DNA of 64,000 bases, taken from NCBI GenBank assembly GCA_902537665.1, contig CACBCE010000004.1:1-64000 (forward strand), written 5' to 3'. This stretch comes from an uncultured Pelagibacteraceae bacterium (lineage in GTDB: Bacteria; Pseudomonadota; Alphaproteobacteria; Pelagibacterales; Pelagibacteraceae). Positions within the stretch are counted from its first letter, which is position 1; each line of letters begins with the position of its first letter. The translations under genes were made by a program, and so were the position numbers. A model generated the notes under the pieces. It saw nothing but the letters and a program-made list of their open reading frames with translations, ran no database searches and was not told the origin of the DNA. Positions 1 to 9,323 of this stretch are shown in pieces.

Positions 1-1
1 T

Positions 2-709
2 GATCAGGAACCAAGTGATTTATTATATCAATTAAATGAAAATGAAAAAAAAGAGCTTCCTGAACATTTTAGATACAATGCTATTAAAAGAATAGCTTTT
101 CAAAGAAATACTCTAATGAAGGCTGTTGAGCAATTAGCAAGTCCAAATGATTTTATTTTTTATAGTGACAATGACGAAATTCCAAATATGGAAAATTTTG
201 CTAAATATAAAGAGACAAACGATATTGTAATTTTTGAACAAAAATTATTTTATTATAAATTTAATTTATTATTTGATCGTATATTTTGGTATGGCACCAA
301 AGCAGTTAAAAAGAAAAAATTAATCAATTTTGAATGGTTGAGACAAGTTAAGCCAAAAAAATATAATTTTTATAGATTAGATACTTTTTTTAAAAAAGAC
401 AAATATATCAATTTAAAAATTATTAAAAACGGAGGTTGGCATTTCACAAGAGTAATATCACCAGAGGAAATTCATCAGAAAGAATTAGACGCGGAACATC
501 ATGATGAATATCGAGCTTCAAATAAAAATCCAACAAGAATTAAAGATTTAATTGATAGAAGAGTTATAGACCACGACCATATAGCTGACAGTAAAAACTC
601 AAAATATGGTAACGAATTTAAATTAAAAGTAATTTCGATGGATGAATTACCTGAATATATAAAAATGAATTGGAAGAAATATGAACAATTTTTAGATTTA
701 AGGACATAA
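2..709 (+). CDS. Glycosyltransferase family 17 protein (5' partial)
   Basis: The reading frame is open from base 2, so the gene begins outside the window and the ATG at 116 is internal. The visible part has the GT17 layout: a FYSDNDEIP segment (a DxD-type nucleotide-sugar/metal site followed by EIP), then a WYGTKA stretch and a GGWHFT motif near the middle. The family is known for beta-1,4-N-acetylglucosaminyl transfer, and bacterial members lie in surface-polysaccharide loci. The following epimerase and glycosyltransferase genes on the same strand fit such a locus. The donor and acceptor cannot be read from the sequence. Confidence 0.8.
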   Translation, partial: DQEPSDLLYQLNENEKKELPEHFRYNAIKRIAFQRNTLMKAVEQLASPNDFIFYSDNDEIPNMENFAKYKETNDIVIFEQKLFYYKFNLLFDRIFWYGTKAVKKKKLINFEWLRQVKPKKYNFYRLDTFFKKDKYINLKIIKNGGWHFTRVISPEEIHQKELDAEHHDEYRASNKNPTRIKDLIDRRVIDHDHIADSKNSKYGNEFKLKVISMDELPEYIKMNWKKYEQFLDLRT

Positions 710-760
710 AATCAGCTATCTTAAATTTGATTAAAAATTTAAAAAAAGTATAAGCATGCT

Positions 761-1774
761 ATGAATTCAAAATATAAGATTTTAATTACTGGTGCTGCAG
801 GTTTTTTAGGTTCTCACTTAGTTGAAAAATTACACAATCTTGGTCATTCAATTATTGGAATTGACAATATGATGGGTGGTTATGAAGATAATATTAATAA
901 AAATATTGAGTTTCATAAATTAGATTGTTGTGATTTATCAAAAATTCAAAAGGTTATGAAAGGTGTTGATGTTGTTTACCATTGTGCTGCTACAGCTCAT
1001 GAAGGGTTATCCGTTTTTTCACCATACGAAATTACAAAGAATAATTATTTAGCCTCTGTCTCTATTTTTACTGCAGCAGTAAATCATAAAGTCAAAAGAA
1101 TAGTTTATTGTTCATCTATGGCTAGATATGGTAATTCAAAAACACCATTTACAGAGGATATGGAACCTAATCCAATAGATCCTTATGCAATTTCAAAAGT
1201 TGCATCTGAAAAAGTTTTGGCCAATTTATGTGAATTAAATAATATAGAATATGTTATTGCTGTGCCTCACAATATAATTGGTCCTAGACAAAAATATGAC
1301 GATCCATTTAGAAATGTAGTTTCAATAATGTTAAATAGGATGATGCAAAAAAAAGCTCCAATAATATATGGAGATGGTGAACAGAGAAGATGTTTTTCTT
1401 ATATAGATGATTGTATTAGTTGCTTAATTCCAATGATGGACCAAAAAAATTTACATAGAGAGATAATTAATATTGGTCCGGATGAGGAGTTTGTAACTGT
1501 TAATAAAGTTGCTGAAATATGTTCAAATGTTTCAGGATTTAATTCAGAGCCAATTTATAAAAAAGATAGACCTCAAGAGGTTAAACACGCATTGTGTTCT
1601 GCTGATAAAGCACGAAGATTATTAAATTATAAAACCCAGACTTCTTTGCGAGATGGAATTGTAAAAACTTATGATTATATTAAAAAAAGAGGCACAAGAG
1701 ATTTTGATTATAATATAAATCTTGAAATCATAAATGATTTAACCCCAGATACTTGGAAAAAGAAAGAAATTTAA
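761..1774 (+). CDS. NAD-dependent epimerase/dehydratase (extended SDR)
   Basis: This 337-residue protein has an N-terminal Rossmann motif GAAGFLGSH (about residues 11-19), a serine-rich catalytic strand CSSMARYG and the catalytic YAISK (Tyr-x-x-x-Lys). That is the extended short-chain dehydrogenase fold of nucleotide-sugar epimerases and dehydratases. The C-terminal part has an RCFSYIDD segment typical of UDP- or GDP-sugar enzymes. It probably edits a nucleotide sugar for the glycan made by the neighbouring glycosyltransferases. It is distinct from the galE-like gene at 2838-3818, and its exact substrate is not assignable. Confidence 0.85.
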   Translation: MNSKYKILITGAAGFLGSHLVEKLHNLGHSIIGIDNMMGGYEDNINKNIEFHKLDCCDLSKIQKVMKGVDVVYHCAATAHEGLSVFSPYEITKNNYLASVSIFTAAVNHKVKRIVYCSSMARYGNSKTPFTEDMEPNPIDPYAISKVASEKVLANLCELNNIEYVIAVPHNIIGPRQKYDDPFRNVVSIMLNRMMQKKAPIIYGDGEQRRCFSYIDDCISCLIPMMDQKNLHREIINIGPDEEFVTVNKVAEICSNVSGFNSEPIYKKDRPQEVKHALCSADKARRLLNYKTQTSLRDGIVKTYDYIKKRGTRDFDYNINLEIINDLTPDTWKKKEI

Positions 1775-1805
1775 TAAATTTTAAATTTAAAATACTAAAA
1801 TTATA

Positions 1806-2843
1806 GTGAGATTAAAAAAAAATATCATTTATTTATGTAACACTGAAAAGGGTGCTTCTGGAGGTGCAAAAATAATTTATCATCATTCAGAATTAATAAA
1901 TAATTTAAATAATTTTTCGTCACAAGTTATTCATATTAAAAAGAAAAAAACTGCAAAATGGAAAACATCATTTAATAAAAAATTTAAAATTAGCAAAGGT
2001 ATAGAAACAGGATGGCAACTAAACGAAATAGAGGCTACTAAAAAATTCAAATATGAATGGTTTAGAAATAAAATATCAATTAAGGAGAATCTAAACTTTG
2101 ACAAAAAAAAGGATTTTGTAATATTACCAGAGATATTTGCCCATTTAGCATCTGATTTGTTAATTAAAAATAAGATTAAATATGCAATATTCGTTCAAAA
2201 TGGTTACTCAATCAATTTTACTAACAATCTAAAAAAATTAGAATTAGCTTACTCTAAAGCAGAATTTATTTTATCTTATTCTTCAGATATATCAGAGTGT
2301 ATAAAATTAAATTTTCCTAAATTAAAAACTGAAATAATAAAAATTAAATATTCGATAGCTTCTAATTCAATTAAAAAAAAAGTAAGAAAAAAAAATCTTA
2401 TTACATATATGAGTAGAAAGCTTCCCGTGCACAGTAATCATGTTGTTTTATTATTAAAAAAATACTTACCAAAAAACTGGAATATAAAAGACCTTAATAA
2501 CATTGATGAAAAATTAGTTTATCGTAATTTACAAGAGTCAAAAGTTTTTTTAGCATTTTCAAATTTAGAAGGATTGCCACTCCCGCCCGTAGAAGCGGCA
2601 TTAGCAGGTAATTATGTTGTAGGATATACAGGCGAAGGAGGAAAAGATTATTGGAAAAAACCAATTTTCACTGAGATTTATTCTGGAGACATTAGAAATT
2701 TTGTACAGAAAACTTTAGAAAAAGTTAACAAATATAATTCTAAAAACAAAATGTTGAAACAACAGTATAATAAATTAGCTAAAGAATTTTCAAAACAAAA
2801 TGAAATTATTCATATAAAGAAGTTTTTAAAAAAAACTTTATAA
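1806..2843 (+). CDS. Glycosyltransferase, GT4-like
   Basis: The frame starts at a GTG 31 bases after the epimerase stop. The N-terminal half is divergent. The C-terminal half carries the GT-B signature EGLPLPPVEAALAG (a Glu-x7-Glu nucleotide-sugar site) followed by a glycine-rich GYTGEGGKDYW stretch, which resembles GT4 glycosyltransferases. The length of 345 residues suits a single GT-B enzyme. There are no membrane segments, so it is probably cytoplasmic or peripheral. Its last 6 bases overlap the convergent galE-like gene. Donor and acceptor are unknown. Confidence 0.65.
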   Translation: MRLKKNIIYLCNTEKGASGGAKIIYHHSELINNLNNFSSQVIHIKKKKTAKWKTSFNKKFKISKGIETGWQLNEIEATKKFKYEWFRNKISIKENLNFDKKKDFVILPEIFAHLASDLLIKNKIKYAIFVQNGYSINFTNNLKKLELAYSKAEFILSYSSDISECIKLNFPKLKTEIIKIKYSIASNSIKKKVRKKNLITYMSRKLPVHSNHVVLLLKKYLPKNWNIKDLNNIDEKLVYRNLQESKVFLAFSNLEGLPLPPVEAALAGNYVVGYTGEGGKDYWKKPIFTEIYSGDIRNFVQKTLEKVNKYNSKNKMLKQQYNKLAKEFSKQNEIIHIKKFLKKTL

Positions 2844-3818
2844 ATTTTTATTTAAATATTTGTTCCATAAAAATGTTGTTGAAACCATAGAATCTAATTT
2901 ATTAAATTTAGGCTTCCATTTTATAAATTGATTTAACTTTTTGTTTGATGCTATAACTTTTTCAGTGTCACCATTTCTTCTCTCTTTATAAATTAAATTA
3001 ATTTTTCTTTTCGCAATCTTCTCGAACGATTTTACAATATCCAAAACACTATACCCTTTTCCGTAACTACAATTTAATTCTAAAGATTTTTTAATGTGTT
3101 TAAATTTTTTTAAGCAAATAAGATGAATTGCTGCTAGATCATAAACATGCATATAATCTCTAATACATGTTCCGTCTTTAGTTTTGTAATCATTTCCATA
3201 AATATTTATTTTAAAATTTTTATTAATTATTTTTTTTGATATATTGTTAAATAACCTATCTTTATCTCCAATTTCACCGATTTTATTTTTAAGATCAGCT
3301 CCAACTACGTTGAAATATCTTAAAATCACAAATTTTATTTTAGTATTTTTAAAACTTCTTTTAATGAGATTTTCACCAATTAATTTTGTTTTTCCATAAT
3401 AACTTACGGGTTTTTTTTTATTATTCTCTTTCACAATGCCGTCACTATTTCCATAGATCGAGCATGAACTTGAGAAGATAAAATGTTTGACTTTAAATTT
3501 TTTACTATACCTGATTATATTTTTGGTACCAATTATGTTGGTTTCATAATAGATATCAGGATATTTTTGACTTTCAGAAACAACACATTTGGCAGCTAGA
3601 TGTATTACACCATCAAAATTATAAATACTAAATAATTTTTCTAATTTTTTTTTGTTTAATATATTAATTTTTTCAACTTTAATATTTTTGGGTAAGTAAT
3701 TTTTTTTAGTAGTATTTAAATTGTCAACCACTACTATATTAAATTTTTTCTTATCAATAAGATTGATTATTTGTCTTCCAATATAACCAGCACCTCCAGT
3801 GATTAAAATATTATACAA
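2838..3818 (-). CDS. galE: UDP-glucose 4-epimerase
   Basis: GalE interconverts UDP-glucose and UDP-galactose with bound NAD. The 326-residue product starts with the Rossmann motif GGAGYIGR, has the serine strand SSSCSIYG and the catalytic YYGKTK, and carries a GTCIRDYMHVYDLA segment characteristic of GalE. Family members are about 330-340 residues, so it is full length. It is convergent with the glycosyltransferase at 1806-2843 and lies 14 bases downstream of a methyltransferase gene on the same strand, in a glycan locus. Some GalE homologues act on other UDP-hexoses or on N-acetylated sugars. Confidence 0.88.
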   Translation of the reverse strand: MYNILITGGAGYIGRQIINLIDKKKFNIVVVDNLNTTKKNYLPKNIKVEKINILNKKKLEKLFSIYNFDGVIHLAAKCVVSESQKYPDIYYETNIIGTKNIIRYSKKFKVKHFIFSSSCSIYGNSDGIVKENNKKKPVSYYGKTKLIGENLIKRSFKNTKIKFVILRYFNVVGADLKNKIGEIGDKDRLFNNISKKIINKNFKINIYGNDYKTKDGTCIRDYMHVYDLAAIHLICLKKFKHIKKSLELNCSYGKGYSVLDIVKSFEKIAKRKINLIYKERRNGDTEKVIASNKKLNQFIKWKPKFNKLDSMVSTTFLWNKYLNKNL

Positions 3819-3832
3819 TTTAAATACTTTTA

Positions 3833-4657
3833 TTAATTTTTATTTTTTACTAAAACAAGCATCTTTTCATTTTTCCAGCTAGCTGTAAAATTATTTATAT
3901 GAGGAGTTTCAATAAAAAATATATTTTCAAATTCTTCTTTTATTTGCAAAATTTGATCATAATACATTTTTTCTTCATAACCTTTTCTATCTTTATAAAT
4001 GTCTTCAATTATTAATATGCTATTTTCATTTAAAAAATCTTTAACGTTATAAATTATATTTATTTGATGATTAAAGAGATGAGTACTGTCATCAATTATA
4101 ATATCAAATTTTTTGTTTGTTTCTTCAAATGCTTTTTTGATACTATTCGGGTCATCTACATTTATTTTGTGATAAAAAGTGTTTGGTAAATTGTCTTTAA
4201 TAGCATTCTCTATTTTATTTTTCTCGAATTCAAAACCGTGGATCTCAGAATTAATAAAAAAATTTCTCCATAATTTTGTAGATGCGTTTTTTTCAATACC
4301 TATTTCTCCAATTATCAAGTTATGCTTTCTTATTTGTGAAAAAAGAAGATAGTATAATCCGGTATAGCCACTTCTGTGCCCGACTAAATTGTAGGGTGAT
4401 TTATTTGTATTAAATTCTCTTCCATCTTTACATAAGTTTGAATTAAAAAAACTTGTATCTACAATTATTTTTCCAAAGCTATTTTCTGAATTTTTGAAAA
4501 CAAGCCTTCTTGTATTATTTGAATAATCAAAATTGAATTTTTTTAAATCTGCTAAATTTGGAACAACCTTGTAATTAAAAAATTTTAAGAACCAAGAAAA
4601 AACTTTAATAAGAAAATAATTCAAATATTTTTGAATTGTTCGGTAAATTTTTTTCAT
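3833..4657 (-). CDS. Class I SAM-dependent methyltransferase
   Basis: The 274-residue protein has a methyltransferase core. IIGEIGIEKNAS is the glycine-rich SAM loop, HGFEFEK has the acidic residue that binds ribose, and FDIIIDDSTHLFNHQ is the acidic post-motif loop seen in macrocin-type and FkbM-like O-methyltransferases. IIDDSTH is a strong family marker because the two Asp usually bind a metal. The N-terminal 30 residues are hydrophobic and basic and could be membrane-associated. Its neighbours are galE and a TylF-type methyltransferase, so a sugar O-methylation role in surface glycan synthesis is likely but unproven. Confidence 0.7.
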   Translation of the reverse strand: MKKIYRTIQKYLNYFLIKVFSWFLKFFNYKVVPNLADLKKFNFDYSNNTRRLVFKNSENSFGKIIVDTSFFNSNLCKDGREFNTNKSPYNLVGHRSGYTGLYYLLFSQIRKHNLIIGEIGIEKNASTKLWRNFFINSEIHGFEFEKNKIENAIKDNLPNTFYHKINVDDPNSIKKAFEETNKKFDIIIDDSTHLFNHQINIIYNVKDFLNENSILIIEDIYKDRKGYEEKMYYDQILQIKEEFENIFFIETPHINNFTASWKNEKMLVLVKNKN

Positions 4658-4681
4658 AAAATTAAAAATTGTTTTACCAGT

Positions 4682-5458
4682 CTATTTTGAATTAATAATC
4701 ATTCTTCCAGTAAAATCAATTTTAAACATGGTAACGTCTTTATTTTCAAAATATTCATCAACTGCTTTTCTTGCACCCTTCCAAAAACCATAATCATCAA
4801 TAATTAAAATCCCGTTCTTCTCCAATAATGGAAATAATATTTCTAATTCTTTTTTTGTACTTGAATACCAATCAGTGTCTAACCTTAATATAGAAATTTT
4901 TTCTGGAAGATTTTGATTGATATTTAACGTTTCCTCTACTGGTCCCTCAACACAAGTAAGGTTATTTATATTTGAGTATTTTTCAAAGTTTTTTTTTACT
5001 TCGTCAATGGAACAATCAGCTATTATAATATTCTTTTTTCTATCTACATTTTTTTTATAAAGTTTATCAAGTATCTTTTTTGAGCTTTTACCATCAAAGG
5101 TTTGATCTATATTTTCAGGTTCAGTCATACCTTTGAATGTATCATAGGCATAGATTTTCTTATTTAATTTATACTTTTCAATGAATTTTTGAAATAAAAT
5201 TAGATTTCCGCCTTTCCATACTCCACACTCTACAAAATCTCCTTTTACATTATTTATTTTTATAAAGTTAATTGCTTTCATCAAAGCGTAAATTCTCTCA
5301 TGACTTGTCATTGTATAATTAGAGCAAATTTTAAATATTTCTTTCTCGAATTCAGTTAATTCAGGATACTCTTTCAAAATATCTATCGGTTCAATTTTAT
5401 GTAAATTATAATTTACTTTTTTAAATAGCGATTTGAATAATCTCATTATTGGATTCAT
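4682..5458 (-). CDS. TylF/MycF-family O-methyltransferase
   Basis: This 258-residue protein matches the macrocin O-methyltransferase (TylF/MycF) family. It has FVECGVWKGG as the SAM-binding loop, YAYDTFKGMTEP, the LRLDTDWYSST segment and the metal-binding LIIDDYGFWKGARKAVDEYF-type end. In characterised members these enzymes methylate sugar hydroxyls with SAM and magnesium. Here the gene sits in a polysaccharide locus, so O-methylation of a surface sugar is the most natural reading. Length agrees with the family. It is 24 bases upstream of the other methyltransferase and co-directional. Confidence 0.85.
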   Translation of the reverse strand: MNPIMRLFKSLFKKVNYNLHKIEPIDILKEYPELTEFEKEIFKICSNYTMTSHERIYALMKAINFIKINNVKGDFVECGVWKGGNLILFQKFIEKYKLNKKIYAYDTFKGMTEPENIDQTFDGKSSKKILDKLYKKNVDRKKNIIIADCSIDEVKKNFEKYSNINNLTCVEGPVEETLNINQNLPEKISILRLDTDWYSSTKKELEILFPLLEKNGILIIDDYGFWKGARKAVDEYFENKDVTMFKIDFTGRMIINSK

Positions 5459-5483
5459 AACTTTTTAATAATATATGTTTTTT

Positions 5484-7409
5484 TTAACCTTTACCTCTCC
5501 ATGGAATTGTTTTATCAATTATTTTTCTTAGCGTTATATCAAATAACAATCCAAGCATTCCCATTATAAAAATTGTTATCCAAATCACCTCATATTGAAA
5601 ATACTTCTTGGCCACATTTTCAACAAAACCAATACCAGTAGTACCAGCTAAAAATTCTGCAGCTACCAAGGTTCCCCAACACATACCTACTGCAACTCTT
5701 ATACCAGTAAGTATCTCTGGTAATGAGTTTGGAAAAATAACATGTCTTAATATTTGTCTTTTTGATGCTCCTAATGAGTGAGCTGCATGGATTTTTGATA
5801 ATTGTGTTCCTGATGCTCCTGCTCGAGCTGAAATTATCATTATTGATAAAGAAACCATAAATAGTAAGAACACTTTTCCAGTATTATCAATTCCTAAGAC
5901 TGAAATAATAAGAGGAGCCCATGCAAGAGGCGGCACTGGTCTGTAAAGCTCAATCAAGGGATCAAAAAAACCTTTCGCGAATCTATTTAAACCCATAAAT
6001 AAACCAAGAGGTACACCAATTAATATTCCAAAAACTAAACCAAGAAAAACTCTTAAAAATGAATCCCAAATATGTCCGTAAGGAACAGGTACTTTAAATA
6101 AATTAAAATCACCAGTTACAATTTTTAAAACTCCACCTTTGAAGTTTTGTTTTACTATTCCATCTTTGCTATGAACAGGATACTCACCCGGTAAAATATC
6201 TGCAATCCAGTCTGGCAAAATAAAGCCAATCATTTTGCTCACATCAACCATTTGTATCCACAATAGAGGAATATCTTTATAACCTACGCTAGGTTTTGAC
6301 ATTAATATGAATTTATTGAAAGTGTCAGATGGTTTAGGTAACCATCTACCTGAACCTTGTTCTGAACAACTTGGACCACTAGCAACTATAGTTCCTGCAG
6401 GAAATAAGAAAACATCAATTAATCTTAATCCACCTTGTTCTTTTTTTTGAGCATTATCAAATTTAATGATTGCTGCCTGCATTTGATCTAATGCATTTGG
6501 AGGGTAGATACTTGCAAATTCAATTCTTCTTGCAATTTTCACAATATTTTTTGCATATGTTGAAGCCACTTCCTCACTATCACTTAAATTTTTTCTATAA
6601 GATTTAATCTCCTCTTTAAGTTCTTTGATCTTATTTTTAAATTGAGGGTTGTGATTTCTTAACTTAAAAAACTCATCACTTATTAAATTTAATTCTTGGG
6701 CGGCAGTATGAAACTTTAAACCTCTATACGTTGCAGGCACTAAAGGCACTTCTAATGTATTTTCAATAGAACCTGAGCCTGCATCTACTTTAGTTATACC
6801 CCAACCACCTTCCTCATCTACAGCTTTCAGTCTTTCATTAAGTTCTTGCTCTGTTTCAAATGGATAATCAGATTTTTGGAAATTTTCTGTTAATAGATTA
6901 ATTTTTCCAGTGATATCATCTATTTTTTGTTGAGTCTCAATCTCTAATAAATCCTCATTTGTAAGTAATGGGATAAGTTGGTTAGTTTTACTTATATAGT
7001 TAACTAGTATCGTTTTTTGTTGGCTATTTAGTTCTTCAGAATTTTGAATCTCATTTTGAATTAATTTTAAATTTTTATTCTCTTTTTTGATTTGTGAAGT
7101 ACTCTTGAACTCTCTTTCCTCAATTGGAAATTGATATTTTAAACCAAGCAAAGAGTCATTAACTTTTGCAACTTGGCATAGCTCGTTTGCAGATTTTGGG
7201 TAAAATCCTTTAGCAATGTCCCAAGAATAATAGAGCCAAATTAAAAGTAAAAAACTACTTCCAACAATTACCCAGTGAGTACCACCTAGTGCTCTTTCTG
7301 GATTTCCAAATACAGCGTCTACTTTTTCAGTCCTTATTAATCTTCTTCCATAAAGAATACAGCCGACTACAGCAAAGAATATTAAAAAAGTTAATATTTG
7401 AGTTAACAT
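5484..7409 (-). CDS. NitT/TauT-type ABC permease with large N-terminal insert
   Basis: The last 230 or so residues are a typical inner-membrane permease of the nitrate/sulfonate/taurine class (several membrane helices and a RASGTQL...AHSLGASKRQI coupling region). Members such as TauC or SsuC are about 250-280 residues, but this one is 641. The extra part has two membrane segments (residues about 4-20 and 46-65). A hydrophilic, Lys/Glu-rich, partly coiled region of about 300 residues follows and probably lies on the periplasmic side. It is the last gene of the binding protein-ATPase-permease unit and abuts the ATPase stop. Substrate is inferred only from the family. Confidence 0.85.
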   Translation of the reverse strand: MLTQILTFLIFFAVVGCILYGRRLIRTEKVDAVFGNPERALGGTHWVIVGSSFLLLIWLYYSWDIAKGFYPKSANELCQVAKVNDSLLGLKYQFPIEEREFKSTSQIKKENKNLKLIQNEIQNSEELNSQQKTILVNYISKTNQLIPLLTNEDLLEIETQQKIDDITGKINLLTENFQKSDYPFETEQELNERLKAVDEEGGWGITKVDAGSGSIENTLEVPLVPATYRGLKFHTAAQELNLISDEFFKLRNHNPQFKNKIKELKEEIKSYRKNLSDSEEVASTYAKNIVKIARRIEFASIYPPNALDQMQAAIIKFDNAQKKEQGGLRLIDVFLFPAGTIVASGPSCSEQGSGRWLPKPSDTFNKFILMSKPSVGYKDIPLLWIQMVDVSKMIGFILPDWIADILPGEYPVHSKDGIVKQNFKGGVLKIVTGDFNLFKVPVPYGHIWDSFLRVFLGLVFGILIGVPLGLFMGLNRFAKGFFDPLIELYRPVPPLAWAPLIISVLGIDNTGKVFLLFMVSLSIMIISARAGASGTQLSKIHAAHSLGASKRQILRHVIFPNSLPEILTGIRVAVGMCWGTLVAAEFLAGTTGIGFVENVAKKYFQYEVIWITIFIMGMLGLLFDITLRKIIDKTIPWRGKG

Positions 7410-8207
7410 TTAATTATCTTTCCCCATTATTTCCTCTTCCATGTTCCAGATCATTTCAAGGATTTCCTCTCGTTTTTGAGAAAATTCTTTATTCTTTTTA
7501 ATTTCTCTTAAGTCTTCTTTTAATCCCATTGAAGCGAATGGTAGATTATATTCTTTATGTATCCTTCCTGGTCTTGGAGCCATTACATATAATCTTTCCC
7601 CAAGAAGCAAGGCCTCCTCAACTGAGTGAGTAATCAGAATAATTGTTTTGCCAGTTTCTTTCCAAATTTTTAAAACTAGAGACTGCATTTTTTCTCTTGT
7701 AAGAGCATCAAGAGCTCCTAATGGTTCATCCATTAAAATTAAATCTGGGTTATTAATTAGACATCTTGCAAGAGCTACTCTTTGCTGCATTCCTCCAGAT
7801 AATTGATAAGTTGGAGTATTTCCAAAACCTTTTAATCCAACAATCTCTAACCATTCATCAACTTTTTTTTGAGTTTCAACTGGATCTTCTTTTTTCATTC
7901 TTAAACCAAAGTTCACATTTTCAGCAACTGTTAGCCATTCGAATAAAGCACCTTGCTGAAAAACCATTCCTCGCTCAACGCCTGGTCCATCTATTTCTTT
8001 ATTATTTAAAGTAATACTTCCTGAAGTTGGTCTAATAAATCCTGCAGTAATGTTTAGTAATGTGGTCTTTCCACAACCTGATGGCCCAAGAACTGTAAGA
8101 AGCTCTCCTTTTTTAAGAGTAAAGTTTAAATCTTTTAATGCGTGAACAGTTTCTCCTTTAGGAGTTTTAAAAATCATGTTTAGATTTTGTGAAACTAAAT
8201 CACTCAT
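7410..8207 (-). CDS. ABC transporter ATP-binding protein (NitT/TauT type)
   Basis: This 265-residue ATPase has Walker A GPSGCGKTT, the Q-loop at MVFQQGALF, the signature LSGGMQQR, Walker B LILMDEPLGALD and the H-loop ITHSVEEA. The EWLTVAENVNFGL and LDALTR segments are typical of TauB/SsuB/NrtD ATPases. It would energise uptake through the permease encoded directly downstream; the binding-protein gene lies upstream beyond a strong hairpin. Translation starts at an ATG only 30 bases after that hairpin, with no clear Shine-Dalgarno. Taurine or another sulfonate is likely, but nitrate-like or pyrimidine-type ligands are not excluded. Confidence 0.92.
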   Translation of the reverse strand: MSDLVSQNLNMIFKTPKGETVHALKDLNFTLKKGELLTVLGPSGCGKTTLLNITAGFIRPTSGSITLNNKEIDGPGVERGMVFQQGALFEWLTVAENVNFGLRMKKEDPVETQKKVDEWLEIVGLKGFGNTPTYQLSGGMQQRVALARCLINNPDLILMDEPLGALDALTREKMQSLVLKIWKETGKTIILITHSVEEALLLGERLYVMAPRPGRIHKEYNLPFASMGLKEDLREIKKNKEFSQKREEILEMIWNMEEEIMGKDN

Positions 8208-8235
8208 AAAGAGACTTTATATTTGAATTTTTAAT

Positions 8236-8274
8236 AAAAAAATAGGCACCAATTTATTACAATTGGTGCCTATT
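8236..8274 (-). terminator. Hairpin terminator between binding-protein and ATPase genes
   Basis: On the minus strand a perfect 14-bp stem (arms 8261-8274 and 8241-8254, GC-rich core GGCACC) with a 6-nt loop is followed by a T-run at 8240-8236. It lies after the solute-binding-protein stop and 30 bases before the ATPase start. It fits an intrinsic terminator that is partly read through, lowering the expression of the downstream ATPase and permease relative to the binding protein. It could also stabilise the 3' end of the upstream mRNA. Confidence 0.85.
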
Positions 8275-8295
8275 AAAATTTAAATTACCCTTAGA

Positions 8296-9237
8296 TTATA
8301 AAGGTAAGAAACTAGTATCTACATTTCCTCTTGGTGTTCCCATTCCTTTTAAGAATGCATCAAGATTTCCACTTTCCATAGATTGTTTAGTTTCCTCTGG
8401 TGTTAGAAACTTAAAGCCACTTAAAGTTTCTTTCATATCAGCAACTTTCATTTCAGAAGCTTTTGACATTGAGTTCATATCGCTTTTACCAGCTCTATAT
8501 CTCGCATTAGCCTCATGAGTTACTTCAATAAAAGTTCTTAGCATACCTGGATTTTCTTTCATAAACTTAGTAGTTACTGAAGTGATATCAATACCTAAGA
8601 TACCTGCGTCTCTAGCTTCTTGAACTGTAAGTAATCTAGATCCAACTGCAGTTGCAGCTTTAATTGAGTTACCACCAAATAAACATGCCATTACAACATC
8701 ACCACTTACTAAAGCAGCAGCACCTTCTTCAGGGTCCATTTGAATAATATCCATTTTTTTTCTGTCCGCACCAACAACTTTCATACTTTCATCAAAAACG
8801 TATTCAGCCATTGTACCTAGTGGAACAGCAACTTTTTTACCTTCAAGTTCAGTAGCGTTAGCTTTTGTTATACCTGAAGCATTAGAGGTTACACATGTTG
8901 TACCACCCATTCCGTATTCCATAGCAACATCTACAAGTTTGATAGGAGCTTTAGATTTAACAGCATTAATGAATGGAACTAAACCTTGAGAGTAAGAGAT
9001 ATCAATATCTCCTGCTAACATAGCATCAGTCATTGCACCACCGTTGGTAAAGTTTGTCCACTTAACAGGAACCCCTAGAGCCTTAGCGAAGTTTTTCTTC
9101 ATCATATCCTCTAGATTTGGGCTTGGCCACTCTAAGAAGTATGCAACTCTAACTTCATTAGCTGCTGAATTAGCAACTGAAATTGAAAGATTAAGAGCAA
9201 CAAAACATCCAAGAATAAAACTAATTATTTTTTTCAT
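8296..9237 (-). CDS. NitT/TauT-family ABC substrate-binding protein
   Basis: A frame is open from a TTG at 9270, but the ATG at 9237 is the better start. A purine-rich GGAAGAGG lies just before it, and it gives a clean signal peptide (KKIISFILG then a hydrophobic stretch, ending ANSAA around residue 25). The mature part resembles TauA-type binding proteins: VRVAYFLEWPSPN, a TNGGAMTDAMLAGDIDI segment, and GKKVAVPLGTMAEYV. It captures the ligand in the periplasm for the permease/ATPase pair encoded downstream. Taurine or a related sulfonate is plausible given the divergent transaminase and alanine dehydrogenase genes. Confidence 0.87.
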   Translation of the reverse strand: MKKIISFILGCFVALNLSISVANSAANEVRVAYFLEWPSPNLEDMMKKNFAKALGVPVKWTNFTNGGAMTDAMLAGDIDISYSQGLVPFINAVKSKAPIKLVDVAMEYGMGGTTCVTSNASGITKANATELEGKKVAVPLGTMAEYVFDESMKVVGADRKKMDIIQMDPEEGAAALVSGDVVMACLFGGNSIKAATAVGSRLLTVQEARDAGILGIDITSVTTKFMKENPGMLRTFIEVTHEANARYRAGKSDMNSMSKASEMKVADMKETLSGFKFLTPEETKQSMESGNLDAFLKGMGTPRGNVDTSFLPL

Positions 9238-9323
9238 TTTTCCTCTTCCTTGTTTATTTATATGTTTCAATTTTAAGATTAATTTGACCTATATGTAAAA
9301 CAAAAAAATGCTCATTCTAATTA

